A stretch of DNA of 64,000 bases. Source: an uncultured Pseudomonadales bacterium (GTDB lineage Bacteria > Pseudomonadota > Gammaproteobacteria > Pseudomonadales > Pseudohongiellaceae). The stretch spans positions 43,796 through 107,795 of the forward strand of contig CALTDI010000009.1 in assembly GCA_943842505.1 (NCBI GenBank), written 5' to 3'. Each line of letters starts with the position of its first letter. Position 1 is the first letter of the stretch. Below the pieces are notes generated by a model. The model did no database searches and was not told the DNA's origin. It saw nothing but the letters and a program-made list of their open reading frames with translations. Of this stretch, positions 58,809-64,000 are shown in pieces. Made by a program: the position numbers and the translations under genes.

Positions 58809-60047
58809 ATGTCAAAACGAGTAAATAACTGGATTTCAGAAGAATACGAAATGAGTGACGGTGATTACAAAATCATCAGAACGAGTCAAAGTGGTGATGT
58901 GTATCAAATACACGTTTGGGTTAGTAATGAAGGAAAAATGTATCGTCGTAGTTTGAGAACAAAACACTTAGAAACTGCAAAAGAGAAGGGAAAACAAGAA
59001 TACATAAAAATAATGAGTTTAGTGAATAACGGGAAACAAGTGTTTTCTGATGATGTCACTACTGTAGTGAATCGATTTATTCAATATCGTCAAAGTGACG
59101 TTGATACTGGTTTGATAGTGAAGGGAAGATTGACAACGATTCACACTCATTTGAAACATATGTTGAGTTATTTACACGGTGATATGAGAGTCAGTGATAT
59201 TCATCGTGGGACTTTCAAAGAGTATTACAAGTTCAGAAAGAAGGAATCAAATAACACAGTCAATGACGACACAGTGAGAAATGAATACAGTAGTATTCGA
59301 CAGTGGTGGAAATACGTTTATGACACTGGTTTGACGAGTATGACTCCCGATCAACTCGAATTTCAGAAGTTTAAACGTGAAAGACTACAAAATGACGTCA
59401 GACGTGACACTTTCACTGAAGAAGAATACAAGAAGTTTTACACTTCAATGAGAACGTATTGTAATAAGAAAGAGAGTAAAACTGACAAGGAGTATTACAA
59501 CAGAAACATATTACGAAACTACACATTGATTCTCAGTAATACTGGTATGAGAACTGGTGAACTTGATCAACTCAAGTGGGAAGATTTACTCGACTATAGA
59601 GAGACAATATTTCACGGTCAAGTTTCTGAAATAGTCAAAATAAGAGTCAGAAAAGAAACTTCAAAAGTTCGTAAAACACGAGACTTGTTCTGTAGAGAAT
59701 CGAAATATTTTCACAGAATAAGTGAAATCTCTAAGTTTAAAGGAAATGATGACTTTATTTTCTGTCATTACGATGGAAACGTAATTACTCCACGTCAGAA
59801 GAGTGAGTTTTGGAATTCAGTCATTAAAATAAGTGGAATTAAAATAGAAGGAAGAAAACTGTCATTTTACTCATTACGTCATTACTTTGTGACACAACGT
59901 TGGAAATCTGGTGTTCAATTACGTGATATTGCAAATTCTTGTGGAACTTCAGTGTATCAACTCGAAAAAACTTACTATCACATTGATGAAGAAACTATGA
60001 TTAACACTGTAATGTACGATAAACGACTCAAAGGAAAATACGAGTAG
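58809..60047 (+). CDS. Tyrosine recombinase (phage-type integrase)
   Basis: 412 aa from ATG 58809 with GGATGG upstream; in-frame ATGs at 58770 and 58800 are alternatives, the first lying in a hairpin. An N-terminal DNA-binding part and a SAM-like core domain precede the catalytic domain: Arg248 in NTGMRTGELDQLKW, Arg357-His358 in YSLRHYFVTQRW (the usual His three residues before is Tyr), and Tyr389 in the end block GTSVYQLEKTYYHI. It probably catalyses integration at guaA. It has only two alanines and two prolines. No integron-integrase insert is seen. Confidence 0.88.
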   Translation: MSKRVNNWISEEYEMSDGDYKIIRTSQSGDVYQIHVWVSNEGKMYRRSLRTKHLETAKEKGKQEYIKIMSLVNNGKQVFSDDVTTVVNRFIQYRQSDVDTGLIVKGRLTTIHTHLKHMLSYLHGDMRVSDIHRGTFKEYYKFRKKESNNTVNDDTVRNEYSSIRQWWKYVYDTGLTSMTPDQLEFQKFKRERLQNDVRRDTFTEEEYKKFYTSMRTYCNKKESKTDKEYYNRNILRNYTLILSNTGMRTGELDQLKWEDLLDYRETIFHGQVSEIVKIRVRKETSKVRKTRDLFCRESKYFHRISEISKFKGNDDFIFCHYDGNVITPRQKSEFWNSVIKISGIKIEGRKLSFYSLRHYFVTQRWKSGVQLRDIANSCGTSVYQLEKTYYHIDEETMINTVMYDKRLKGKYE

Positions 60048-60073
60048 TTTTTTAAGACTTACTTGGACTGCTC

Positions 60074-60120
60074 AGTGTTAGTAGTCACTAACATAATAGA
60101 ACTAACACTTTTCAATTTTT
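60074..60120. terminator. Terminator between converging genes of the element
   Basis: AGTGTTAG (60074-60081) pairs with CTAACACT (60102-60109), with an inner GTTAGT/ACTAAC, followed by TTTTCAATTTTT. It lies between the recombinase and the opposing 321-aa gene. Confidence 0.65.
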
Positions 60121-61077
60121 CTTCTTATATTTTTTCTGAAGTTCTTTTTTCTTTTCATTTTGTGATGGGAAAACACCAGAACACACTTTCAACAAACGTG
60201 GTTTTGCATCTTGGTTAAGACGACGAGAAATTGAATTCGTGTGTGAAAGAACATCAACTTTACTTGTAGTTAAGTCTTCATCAGAAATTGATTTTTGATT
60301 TGGTTTTTTCGTTTTTGCTTCTGCAATATGTTTATAACGATCATTAATGAGAGTAAGTATTCGTTCACGTGGGACATCGTTATATGCAAGAACGAGTAAG
60401 TTATATTCAATGTGTAAAGTTATATACGGAACTTTACTATCTGCAAAAGTATATTCAGTTGTTTCTTCTTCATTTGAAAGTTTGTCACTTAACAAACGAT
60501 CAATTTCTCTTCTTACTGAAACAATATTTGAGTTCTTCGGAACAGTAATAATGTAAGAGTCATTTGGTATTTCACTCTTCTTCTCAATCAGTTCGACTGG
60601 TTTCAAAGTGAATAAGTGTTTGTGTGTTTTAAACCAGGAGTCGAATGATTTGGTTTTAACTTCATCAATGTTCCATTTCTCATAGAATTCTCTATCAACT
60701 GTTAAGTATTCATCACTTTCTCTGATTTTTAGTTTGTTCTCTTCAACATCTAATGCAAGTTTCAAATACTGAAACCACATTCTTACAAAACGAATATTCT
60801 TGGTTAGAGTTGTATTGTCACGTGAAGAGTAGTGTAGTTCTCTATCAAAATCAGAATACGTGATATTTCTTTTACTACTCGTTAATGAAGTTCTCTGATT
60901 CTTTTCTGGTTGTTTCGGAAATATTGGTTGATTGAAAGTAGTTTTATGAATTGATGGTAATGACGTAGAGAAGTTTTCTTCAAAACGTTCTTGTCGATTT
61001 ATACGAACTTGTTTTTGACGATTCTCTTCAAAAACATTTCTATTGTTTCTTGGTTTTCTCTTTTCTCTGTCAGTCAT
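60112..61077 (-). CDS. Unknown basic protein of the GpC-depleted element
   Basis: 321 aa, very rich in Lys, Arg, Asn and Glu, six alanines only. The N-terminus is a long charged stretch (TDREKRKPRNNRNVFEENRQ). The middle has NITYSDFDRELHY and VRMWFQYLKLALDVEENKLK; the C-terminus ends in a poly-Lys tail (KKKELQKKYKKKN). No family recognised. Charge suggests nucleic-acid binding, for example replication or excision control, but that is inference. It is transcribed toward the recombinase and divergently from the small-gene array. Confidence 0.7.
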   Translation of the reverse strand: MTDREKRKPRNNRNVFEENRQKQVRINRQERFEENFSTSLPSIHKTTFNQPIFPKQPEKNQRTSLTSSKRNITYSDFDRELHYSSRDNTTLTKNIRFVRMWFQYLKLALDVEENKLKIRESDEYLTVDREFYEKWNIDEVKTKSFDSWFKTHKHLFTLKPVELIEKKSEIPNDSYIITVPKNSNIVSVRREIDRLLSDKLSNEEETTEYTFADSKVPYITLHIEYNLLVLAYNDVPRERILTLINDRYKHIAEAKTKKPNQKSISDEDLTTSKVDVLSHTNSISRRLNQDAKPRLLKVCSGVFPSQNEKKKELQKKYKKKN

Positions 61078-61114
61078 GTGATTTACTCAATTCAATGATT
61101 CAGTCGATTATACA

Positions 61115-61200
61115 ACAAACACATATCATAGTTCAATATGTGAGACAGTGTTTGTAGTCGAATGACGGTTTAATTACACATACTGAAACGATAAAGAGAG
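61115..61200 (+). repeat. Array repeat copy A (diverged)
   Basis: Starts ACAAACACATAT, has ATATGTG and GTGTTTGT as pairing arms and then a diverged tail ending AAAGAGAG just before the first small gene. It is the most divergent of five copies. Confidence 0.7.
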
Positions 61201-61206
61201 AAGAGT

Positions 61207-61449
61207 ATGTGTAAGAGAACTGGTAGTTCAAAAGTGAATAGTGAGTTAGTCAAATATTTGAAGTTGAACAATTTTATACTTGAACGTCAGAAGAAACATT
61301 ATGTGTTTAGAAGTGTATTGAACAATAAAACGATAGTAATGAGTAAATCGTGTAAATCACCAGTGTTCATACCAAAACTGAACTCACATATTCGAAGTAT
61401 TCATGGTGTTTTGAATGTGTCTAAACTAACACATAAGAAGTTCGTATAA
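61207..61449 (+). CDS. Small unknown protein 1 of the array
   Basis: 80 aa, basic (many Lys/Arg/Ser), no alanine. RBS AGAGAGAAGAG directly upstream. Contains LVKYLKLNNFILERQKKHYV then VLNNKTIVMSKSCKSP; the pattern of a short helix followed by beta strands recalls small HicA/YcfA-type RNA-binding toxins, but the match is weak and I do not assign it. The last codons lie in the left arm of repeat B. Confidence 0.6.
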   Translation: MCKRTGSSKVNSELVKYLKLNNFILERQKKHYVFRSVLNNKTIVMSKSCKSPVFIPKLNSHIRSIHGVLNVSKLTHKKFV

Positions 61450-61519
61450 GTGCGAGAGTGTTTGTAGTTGAGTGACGATATCATAGAAAAGAGAGAGTAG
61501 AGAAAGTATTACTACTTTT
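61450..61519 (+). repeat. Array repeat copy B
   Basis: 70 bp from GTGCGAGAGTG to ACTACTTTT, identical to the same part of copy C. Its left arm is degenerate and overlaps the stop codon of small gene 1. No gene separates it from copy C. Confidence 0.9.
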
Positions 61520-61534
61520 GAGTGTTACGACAAT

Positions 61535-61629
61535 ACAAACACATAACACATTCATCTATGTGCGAGAGTGTTTGTAGTTGAGTGACGATATCATAGAAAA
61601 GAGAGAGTAGAGAAAGTATTACTACTTTT
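61535..61629 (+). repeat. Array repeat copy C
   Basis: Complete unit: ACAAACAC (61535-61542) pairs with GTGTTTGT, inner CACATA with TATGTG, and an unpaired CGAGA on one side. The conserved tail follows (ATATCATAG, AGAGAGAGTAGAGAAAG, TTACTACT). Confidence 0.92.
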
Positions 61630-61665
61630 TGAAATTAAACATTAACTGAACAGTGAGTATTGATT

Positions 61666-61899
61666 ATGAAACTTGATGAAATATATCGAATGAGTGAAGT
61701 AGTAGAAGAAACTGATTACTCAGTCATAACATTAATTGAAAATTTGTTTCGAATTCTTAAAAGAATAGAAATTAACTCTGAATATCAATATGAAGAATTA
61801 AAAGATGAAATCATTAATTGTGATGTGTTTCTTAGTGGTGAAGAGAACATCAGTAAATTACAAGAAATGATTTCAAAACTTGAAGAGTTCTGTATATGA
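61666..61899 (+). CDS. Small unknown protein 2 of the array
   Basis: 77 aa from ATG 61666 (TTG 61660 also in frame). Acidic and helical (MKLDEIYRMSEVVEETDY, ISKLQEMISKLEEFCI), no alanine or proline. No family recognised. The stop codon TGA at 61897-61899 directly abuts repeat D. Confidence 0.6.
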   Translation: MKLDEIYRMSEVVEETDYSVITLIENLFRILKRIEINSEYQYEELKDEIINCDVFLSGEENISKLQEMISKLEEFCI

Positions 61900-61991
61900 A
61901 CAAACACATAACACATTCATCTATGTGCGAGAGTGTTTGTAGTTGAGTGACGATATCATAGAAAAGAGAGAGTAGAGAAAGTATTACTACT
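61900..61991 (+). repeat. Array repeat copy D
   Basis: Identical to copy C through the palindromic head and the tail as far as ACTACT. It begins at the base after the stop codon of small gene 2. A leader TTACAAACTTAAACTTAAA follows, also found after copy E. Confidence 0.92.
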
Positions 61992-62029
61992 CTTACAAAC
62001 TTAAACTTAAATTATGAGAGAGAAATATT

Positions 62030-62239
62030 ATGAACTACGATGACATTAATGAACTGATACTTATCAAAAAATCTATTGAAGATTTTATTTCTCAGTATTA
62101 TGACACTAATCATTATTCACATAAGAATTACTTAACTCGAATTCTTATGCAATATGAATTGATGAATCGTGAAGAAGTAAAACGAGTAAATGATTTCTTT
62201 ACAAAAAACTACTATCGCAAACAACAAACACATATCTAA
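62030..62239 (+). CDS. Small unknown protein 3 of the array
   Basis: 69 aa, Tyr- and Asn-rich, no alanine (MNYDDINELILIKKSIEDF, NREEVKRVNDFFTKNYYRK). RBS GAGAGAG in the shared block before the ATG. The last codons (QTHI, stop) are formed by the left arm of repeat E. Confidence 0.6.
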   Translation: MNYDDINELILIKKSIEDFISQYYDTNHYSHKNYLTRILMQYELMNREEVKRVNDFFTKNYYRKQQTHI

Positions 62240-62315
62240 TTCAAATATGTGCGAGAGTGTTTGTAGATGAATGACGATACTATGAAAGTAAGAGAGTAGA
62301 GAAAGTATTACTACT
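62223..62315 (+). repeat. Array repeat copy E
   Basis: ACAAACACATAT (62223-62234) with ATATGTG and GTGTTTGT gives the same head structure as C and D, with several changes in the tail (GATGAATGACGATACTATG). The end AGAGAGTAGAGAAAGTATTACTACT is conserved. Confidence 0.9.
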
Positions 62316-62360
62316 CACTTACAAACTTAAACTTAAACTTAAATTAAAGAGAAAAATATT

Positions 62361-62681
62361 ATGACTAATTATGAACGAAATGATTATGAACTGAATTCTG
62401 TAATATCAGAAGAACTGAACAATATTATGAAAAGACACGACAAGTTTTTTAACTTGAATCATATTAGAGACAATTTAAACAAAGTCATTGAATTATCAGA
62501 ACGTGAAATTCTTTGTGACGAAGAAGTGACTGAACTTGAAGAATCACTCTACTTTATTTCAAACAATTTAAAGAATGAAGATTCATTAAGAAAGATGAAT
62601 AAAATCGTTAATGAATTGATACAAGTTTATGGCGATATTCGATACAACAACGAATTTAACGACAACGTAGTCAACATTTAA
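62361..62681 (+). CDS. Small unknown protein 4 of the array
   Basis: 106 aa, acidic, Asn/Glu-rich, helical, no alanine or proline (ISEELNNIMKRHDKFF, LSEREILCDEEVTELEESLY). Starts after AGAGAAAAATATT. No family recognised. No repeat follows it; the next start codon comes 18 bp after its stop. Confidence 0.6.
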   Translation: MTNYERNDYELNSVISEELNNIMKRHDKFFNLNHIRDNLNKVIELSEREILCDEEVTELEESLYFISNNLKNEDSLRKMNKIVNELIQVYGDIRYNNEFNDNVVNI

Positions 62682-62698
62682 CAGAGAGAGAAAATATT

Positions 62699-62717
62699 AT
62701 GAGTTATTTTGGTACTT
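62699..62717 (+). pseudogene. Small gene 5 of the array, cut by the IS element
   Basis: ATG 62699 follows the same AGAGAGAAAATATT block as genes 3 and 4. Only about six codons (MSYFGT) precede the IS end; the frame then runs on into the IS to a stop near 62839. Confidence 0.55.
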
Positions 62718-62780
62718 TGAATCGCTATCGCTTTACTAGACACCTTTCAGTCATACAAAATGGCTATGAGAGAGGTGAAT

Positions 62781-63059
62781 ATGAGCAACAATCGATACAC
62801 AGAAGAGTTCAGAGTAGAAGCGGTTCGACAAGTAGTTGAGAGAGGCCATGGCGTTGCCGAAGTGGCCAGTCGACTTGGCATCACAACACACAGTCTTTAT
62901 GCGTGGAAAAAGAAATACGGACCTGACTCTGCAGAGCACCAAGCGAAGGCAGCAGAGCAGGCTGAGATAAGGCAACTCAAGAAAGAGCTTAAACGCGTCA
63001 CGGAAGAGCGCGACATCTTAAAAAAAGCCGCGGCGTACTTTGCCAACCAGTCCGAGTAA
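62781..63059 (+). CDS. IS3-family transposase OrfA (helix-turn-helix)
   Basis: 92 aa from ATG 62781, preceded by GAGAGG; ATG 62760 would add seven residues. RYTEEFRVEAVRQVVERGHG and VASRLGITTHSLYAWKKKYG form the HTH_Tnp_1 domain; a leucine-zipper-like tail follows (LKKELKRVTEERDILKKAAA). A slippery run of seven A at 63020-63026 allows a -1 shift to make OrfAB. Confidence 0.93.
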   Translation: MSNNRYTEEFRVEAVRQVVERGHGVAEVASRLGITTHSLYAWKKKYGPDSAEHQAKAAEQAEIRQLKKELKRVTEERDILKKAAAYFANQSE

Positions 63060-63115
63060 GGTACGCCTTCATCAGGTCGCACAATAAAACCTGGCCGGTT
63101 CGTTGGCTGTGTAGT

Positions 63116-63928
63116 TTGTTAGACCTCCATCCCAGCGGCTACTACGCCTGGACAAAGCGTCCGAAATCTAAGCGCGCTCTTGCTAATGAGCGGCTCACAG
63201 GCTTGATCAAGCAGTTCTGGCTGGAGAGTGGTGCTGTGTATGGCTACAGGAAGGTATTCAGTGACCTGCGCGAATACGGTGAGCACTGCGGCGAGGCACG
63301 AGTCTACCGATTGATGCATGCTGCTGGGCTTAGGGCGCAGATTGGTTATAGACGCCCACGGCATCGAAGTGGGCAAGCCCATGTTGTAGTCCCGAACCGA
63401 TTACAGCGCCAATTCAATCCGGGTACACCAGACGAGGCTTGGGTGACCGATATCACTTACATTCGAACACACGAAGGCTGGCTATATCTTGCTGTGGTGC
63501 TGGATCTATTTTCGAGGAAAATAATAGGCTGGTCGATGCAGTCTCGAATCACCAAAGAGATTGTGTTGGATGCATTGCTAATGGCCGTTTGGCGTCGTAA
63601 CCCGACATCAACAGTCACTGTACATTCAGATCAGGGTAGTCAATATACGAGCCATGACTGGCAGTCATTTCTAAAAACCCATGGTTTGGAAGGCAGTATG
63701 AGTCGCCGAGGGAATTGCCATGACAATGCGGTGGCCGAGAGCTTTTTTCAGCTATTGAAGCGAGAGCGGATTCGACGACAAACCTACGCTACGAGAGATG
63801 CGGCGAGGAGTGATGTGTTCGATTATATTGAAGTGTTTTACAACAACAAGCGACGACATAGTTCCAATAATCAGCTGTCGCCTGTAAAGTATGAAGAGCG
63901 TTATCAACAGAGGCTAGAAAGTGTCTAA
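63116..63928 (+). CDS. IS3-family transposase OrfB (DDE integrase core)
   Basis: 270 aa as an independent frame, but it is normally made as an OrfAB fusion through the -1 shift at 63020-63026, when the reading continues through YAFIRSHNKTWPVRWLC. HTH_21 segment GYYAWTKRP, then the rve core with the triad Asp in WVTDITYI, Asp in HSDQGSQYTS and Glu in AVAESFFQLLK. The gene looks intact. Confidence 0.93.
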   Translation: MLDLHPSGYYAWTKRPKSKRALANERLTGLIKQFWLESGAVYGYRKVFSDLREYGEHCGEARVYRLMHAAGLRAQIGYRRPRHRSGQAHVVVPNRLQRQFNPGTPDEAWVTDITYIRTHEGWLYLAVVLDLFSRKIIGWSMQSRITKEIVLDALLMAVWRRNPTSTVTVHSDQGSQYTSHDWQSFLKTHGLEGSMSRRGNCHDNAVAESFFQLLKRERIRRQTYATRDAARSDVFDYIEVFYNNKRRHSSNNQLSPVKYEERYQQRLESV

Positions 63929-63946
63929 AGAAATGATAGCGATTCA

Positions 63947-64000
63947 TAGCATTAGCAAAGAAGATGGCAAAGCCAGAGACAAAGACAGTTACACGCACCA
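63947..64000. other. Flank beyond the IS, normal composition
   Basis: 54 bp with five GC dinucleotides, unlike the element on the left side of the IS. It may be host DNA or another mobile element; nothing else can be said. Confidence 0.5.

Larger units (their letters stand above)
58574..62717. mobile_element. GpC-depleted integrated element at the guaA 3' end (right end not seen)
   Basis: Composition changes abruptly after the guaA stop to AT-rich DNA in which the dinucleotide GC is almost absent (16 between 58621 and 62698, two in the whole recombinase gene) while CG remains common (about 40 in that gene). Contents: tyrosine recombinase, a 321-aa unknown protein on the minus strand, at least five small unknown genes on the plus strand and five copies of a palindromic repeat. 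An IS3 element cuts into the last small gene. No second guaA-end copy was found in the window, so total length is unknown. Confidence 0.8.
62718..63946 (+). mobile_element. IS3-family insertion sequence
   Basis: About 1.23 kb. Imperfect terminal inverted repeats start TGAATCGCTATC at 62718 and end GATAGCGATTCA at 63946, continuing as TAGACAC..TTTC inside each end. It holds orfA and orfB in the -1 arrangement of the IS3 family. No direct target duplication is seen at the two borders. Confidence 0.9.

Noticed and set aside
58809..60047. Integron integrase IntI
   Set aside because: The catalytic blocks resemble phage-type integrases (GTSVYQLEKTYYH end) and no IntI-specific insert is recognisable; repeat ends do not match the attC core GTTRRRY.
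61207..61449. HicA-type mRNA interferase toxin
   Set aside because: The fold pattern is suggestive, but the catalytic His context and glycine-rich start are missing and no HicB-like partner follows.
61115..62315. CRISPR array
   Set aside because: The repeats are too long (about 90 bp), spacing is irregular (110 to 365 bp) and the intervals contain reading frames; no cas genes are present.

Overview
The window reads as a chromosomal segment of a gammaproteobacterium. The order ndk-rlmN-pilF-rodZ-ispG-hisS-yfgM-bamB-der, directly behind a complete iscRSUA-hscBA-fdx-iscX operon, is classic for that class. Three secreted PQQ-type dehydrogenases, several c-type cytochromes, a Rieske protein and many exported hydrolases suggest an aerobic, probably aquatic heterotroph. 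I infer the lifestyle and cannot name the species.

Layout. 1-956: tail of an unknown gene converging on trpH. 1192-7544: a DinB-like protein, then the Fe-S assembly operon behind a type-1 IscR operator. 7647-17233: the housekeeping string from ndk to der. 17293-19845: a PLP dehydratase and an exported M18 peptidase. 20054-23474: cytochrome c, PQQ dehydrogenase and alpha/beta hydrolase. 23471-26513: a GntR/YtrA-type regulator, an ABC ATPase and a wrecked permease. 26797-29902: a second PQQ dehydrogenase, a GFA protein and DedA. 30403-33409: flavin amine/amino-acid oxidase, dihaem cytochrome c and a membrane-anchored RidA, which read as one periplasmic deamination pathway. 33474-41018: a PETase/cutinase-like hydrolase, DoxX, a GATase, a DsbA-like protein, xseA and a dicarboxylate symporter. 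41245-46625: Rieske protein, third PQQ dehydrogenase, VOC protein, dihaem peroxidase and a YtkA-like protein. 46807-55222: two cold-shock genes and assorted exported or membrane proteins. 55305-58573: guaB and guaA.

Right after the guaA stop the DNA changes completely. From about 58600 to 62717 lies an AT-rich segment with a tyrosine recombinase, a 321-aa unknown protein on the other strand and a run of small unknown genes separated by near-identical palindromic repeats. It looks like an integrated element at the guaA 3' end. Its most striking property is near-absence of the dinucleotide GC: 16 in about 4.1 kb by hand count, against abundant CG. As a result its proteins almost lack alanine (8 in about 1,065 residues). 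The ORF-repeat-ORF layout resembles a gene-cassette array, although the recombinase is not a recognisable integron integrase. An IS3-family element (62718-63946) interrupts the next small gene. The flank beyond the IS has normal GC use, so the far end of the element is not visible here.

Annotation caution: at least nine genes, including essential hisS, carry single-base frameshifts that restore a good family match when corrected. I report them as single genes with a frameshift. Assembly indels are the likeliest explanation for most; the ABC permease has so many that real decay is possible.
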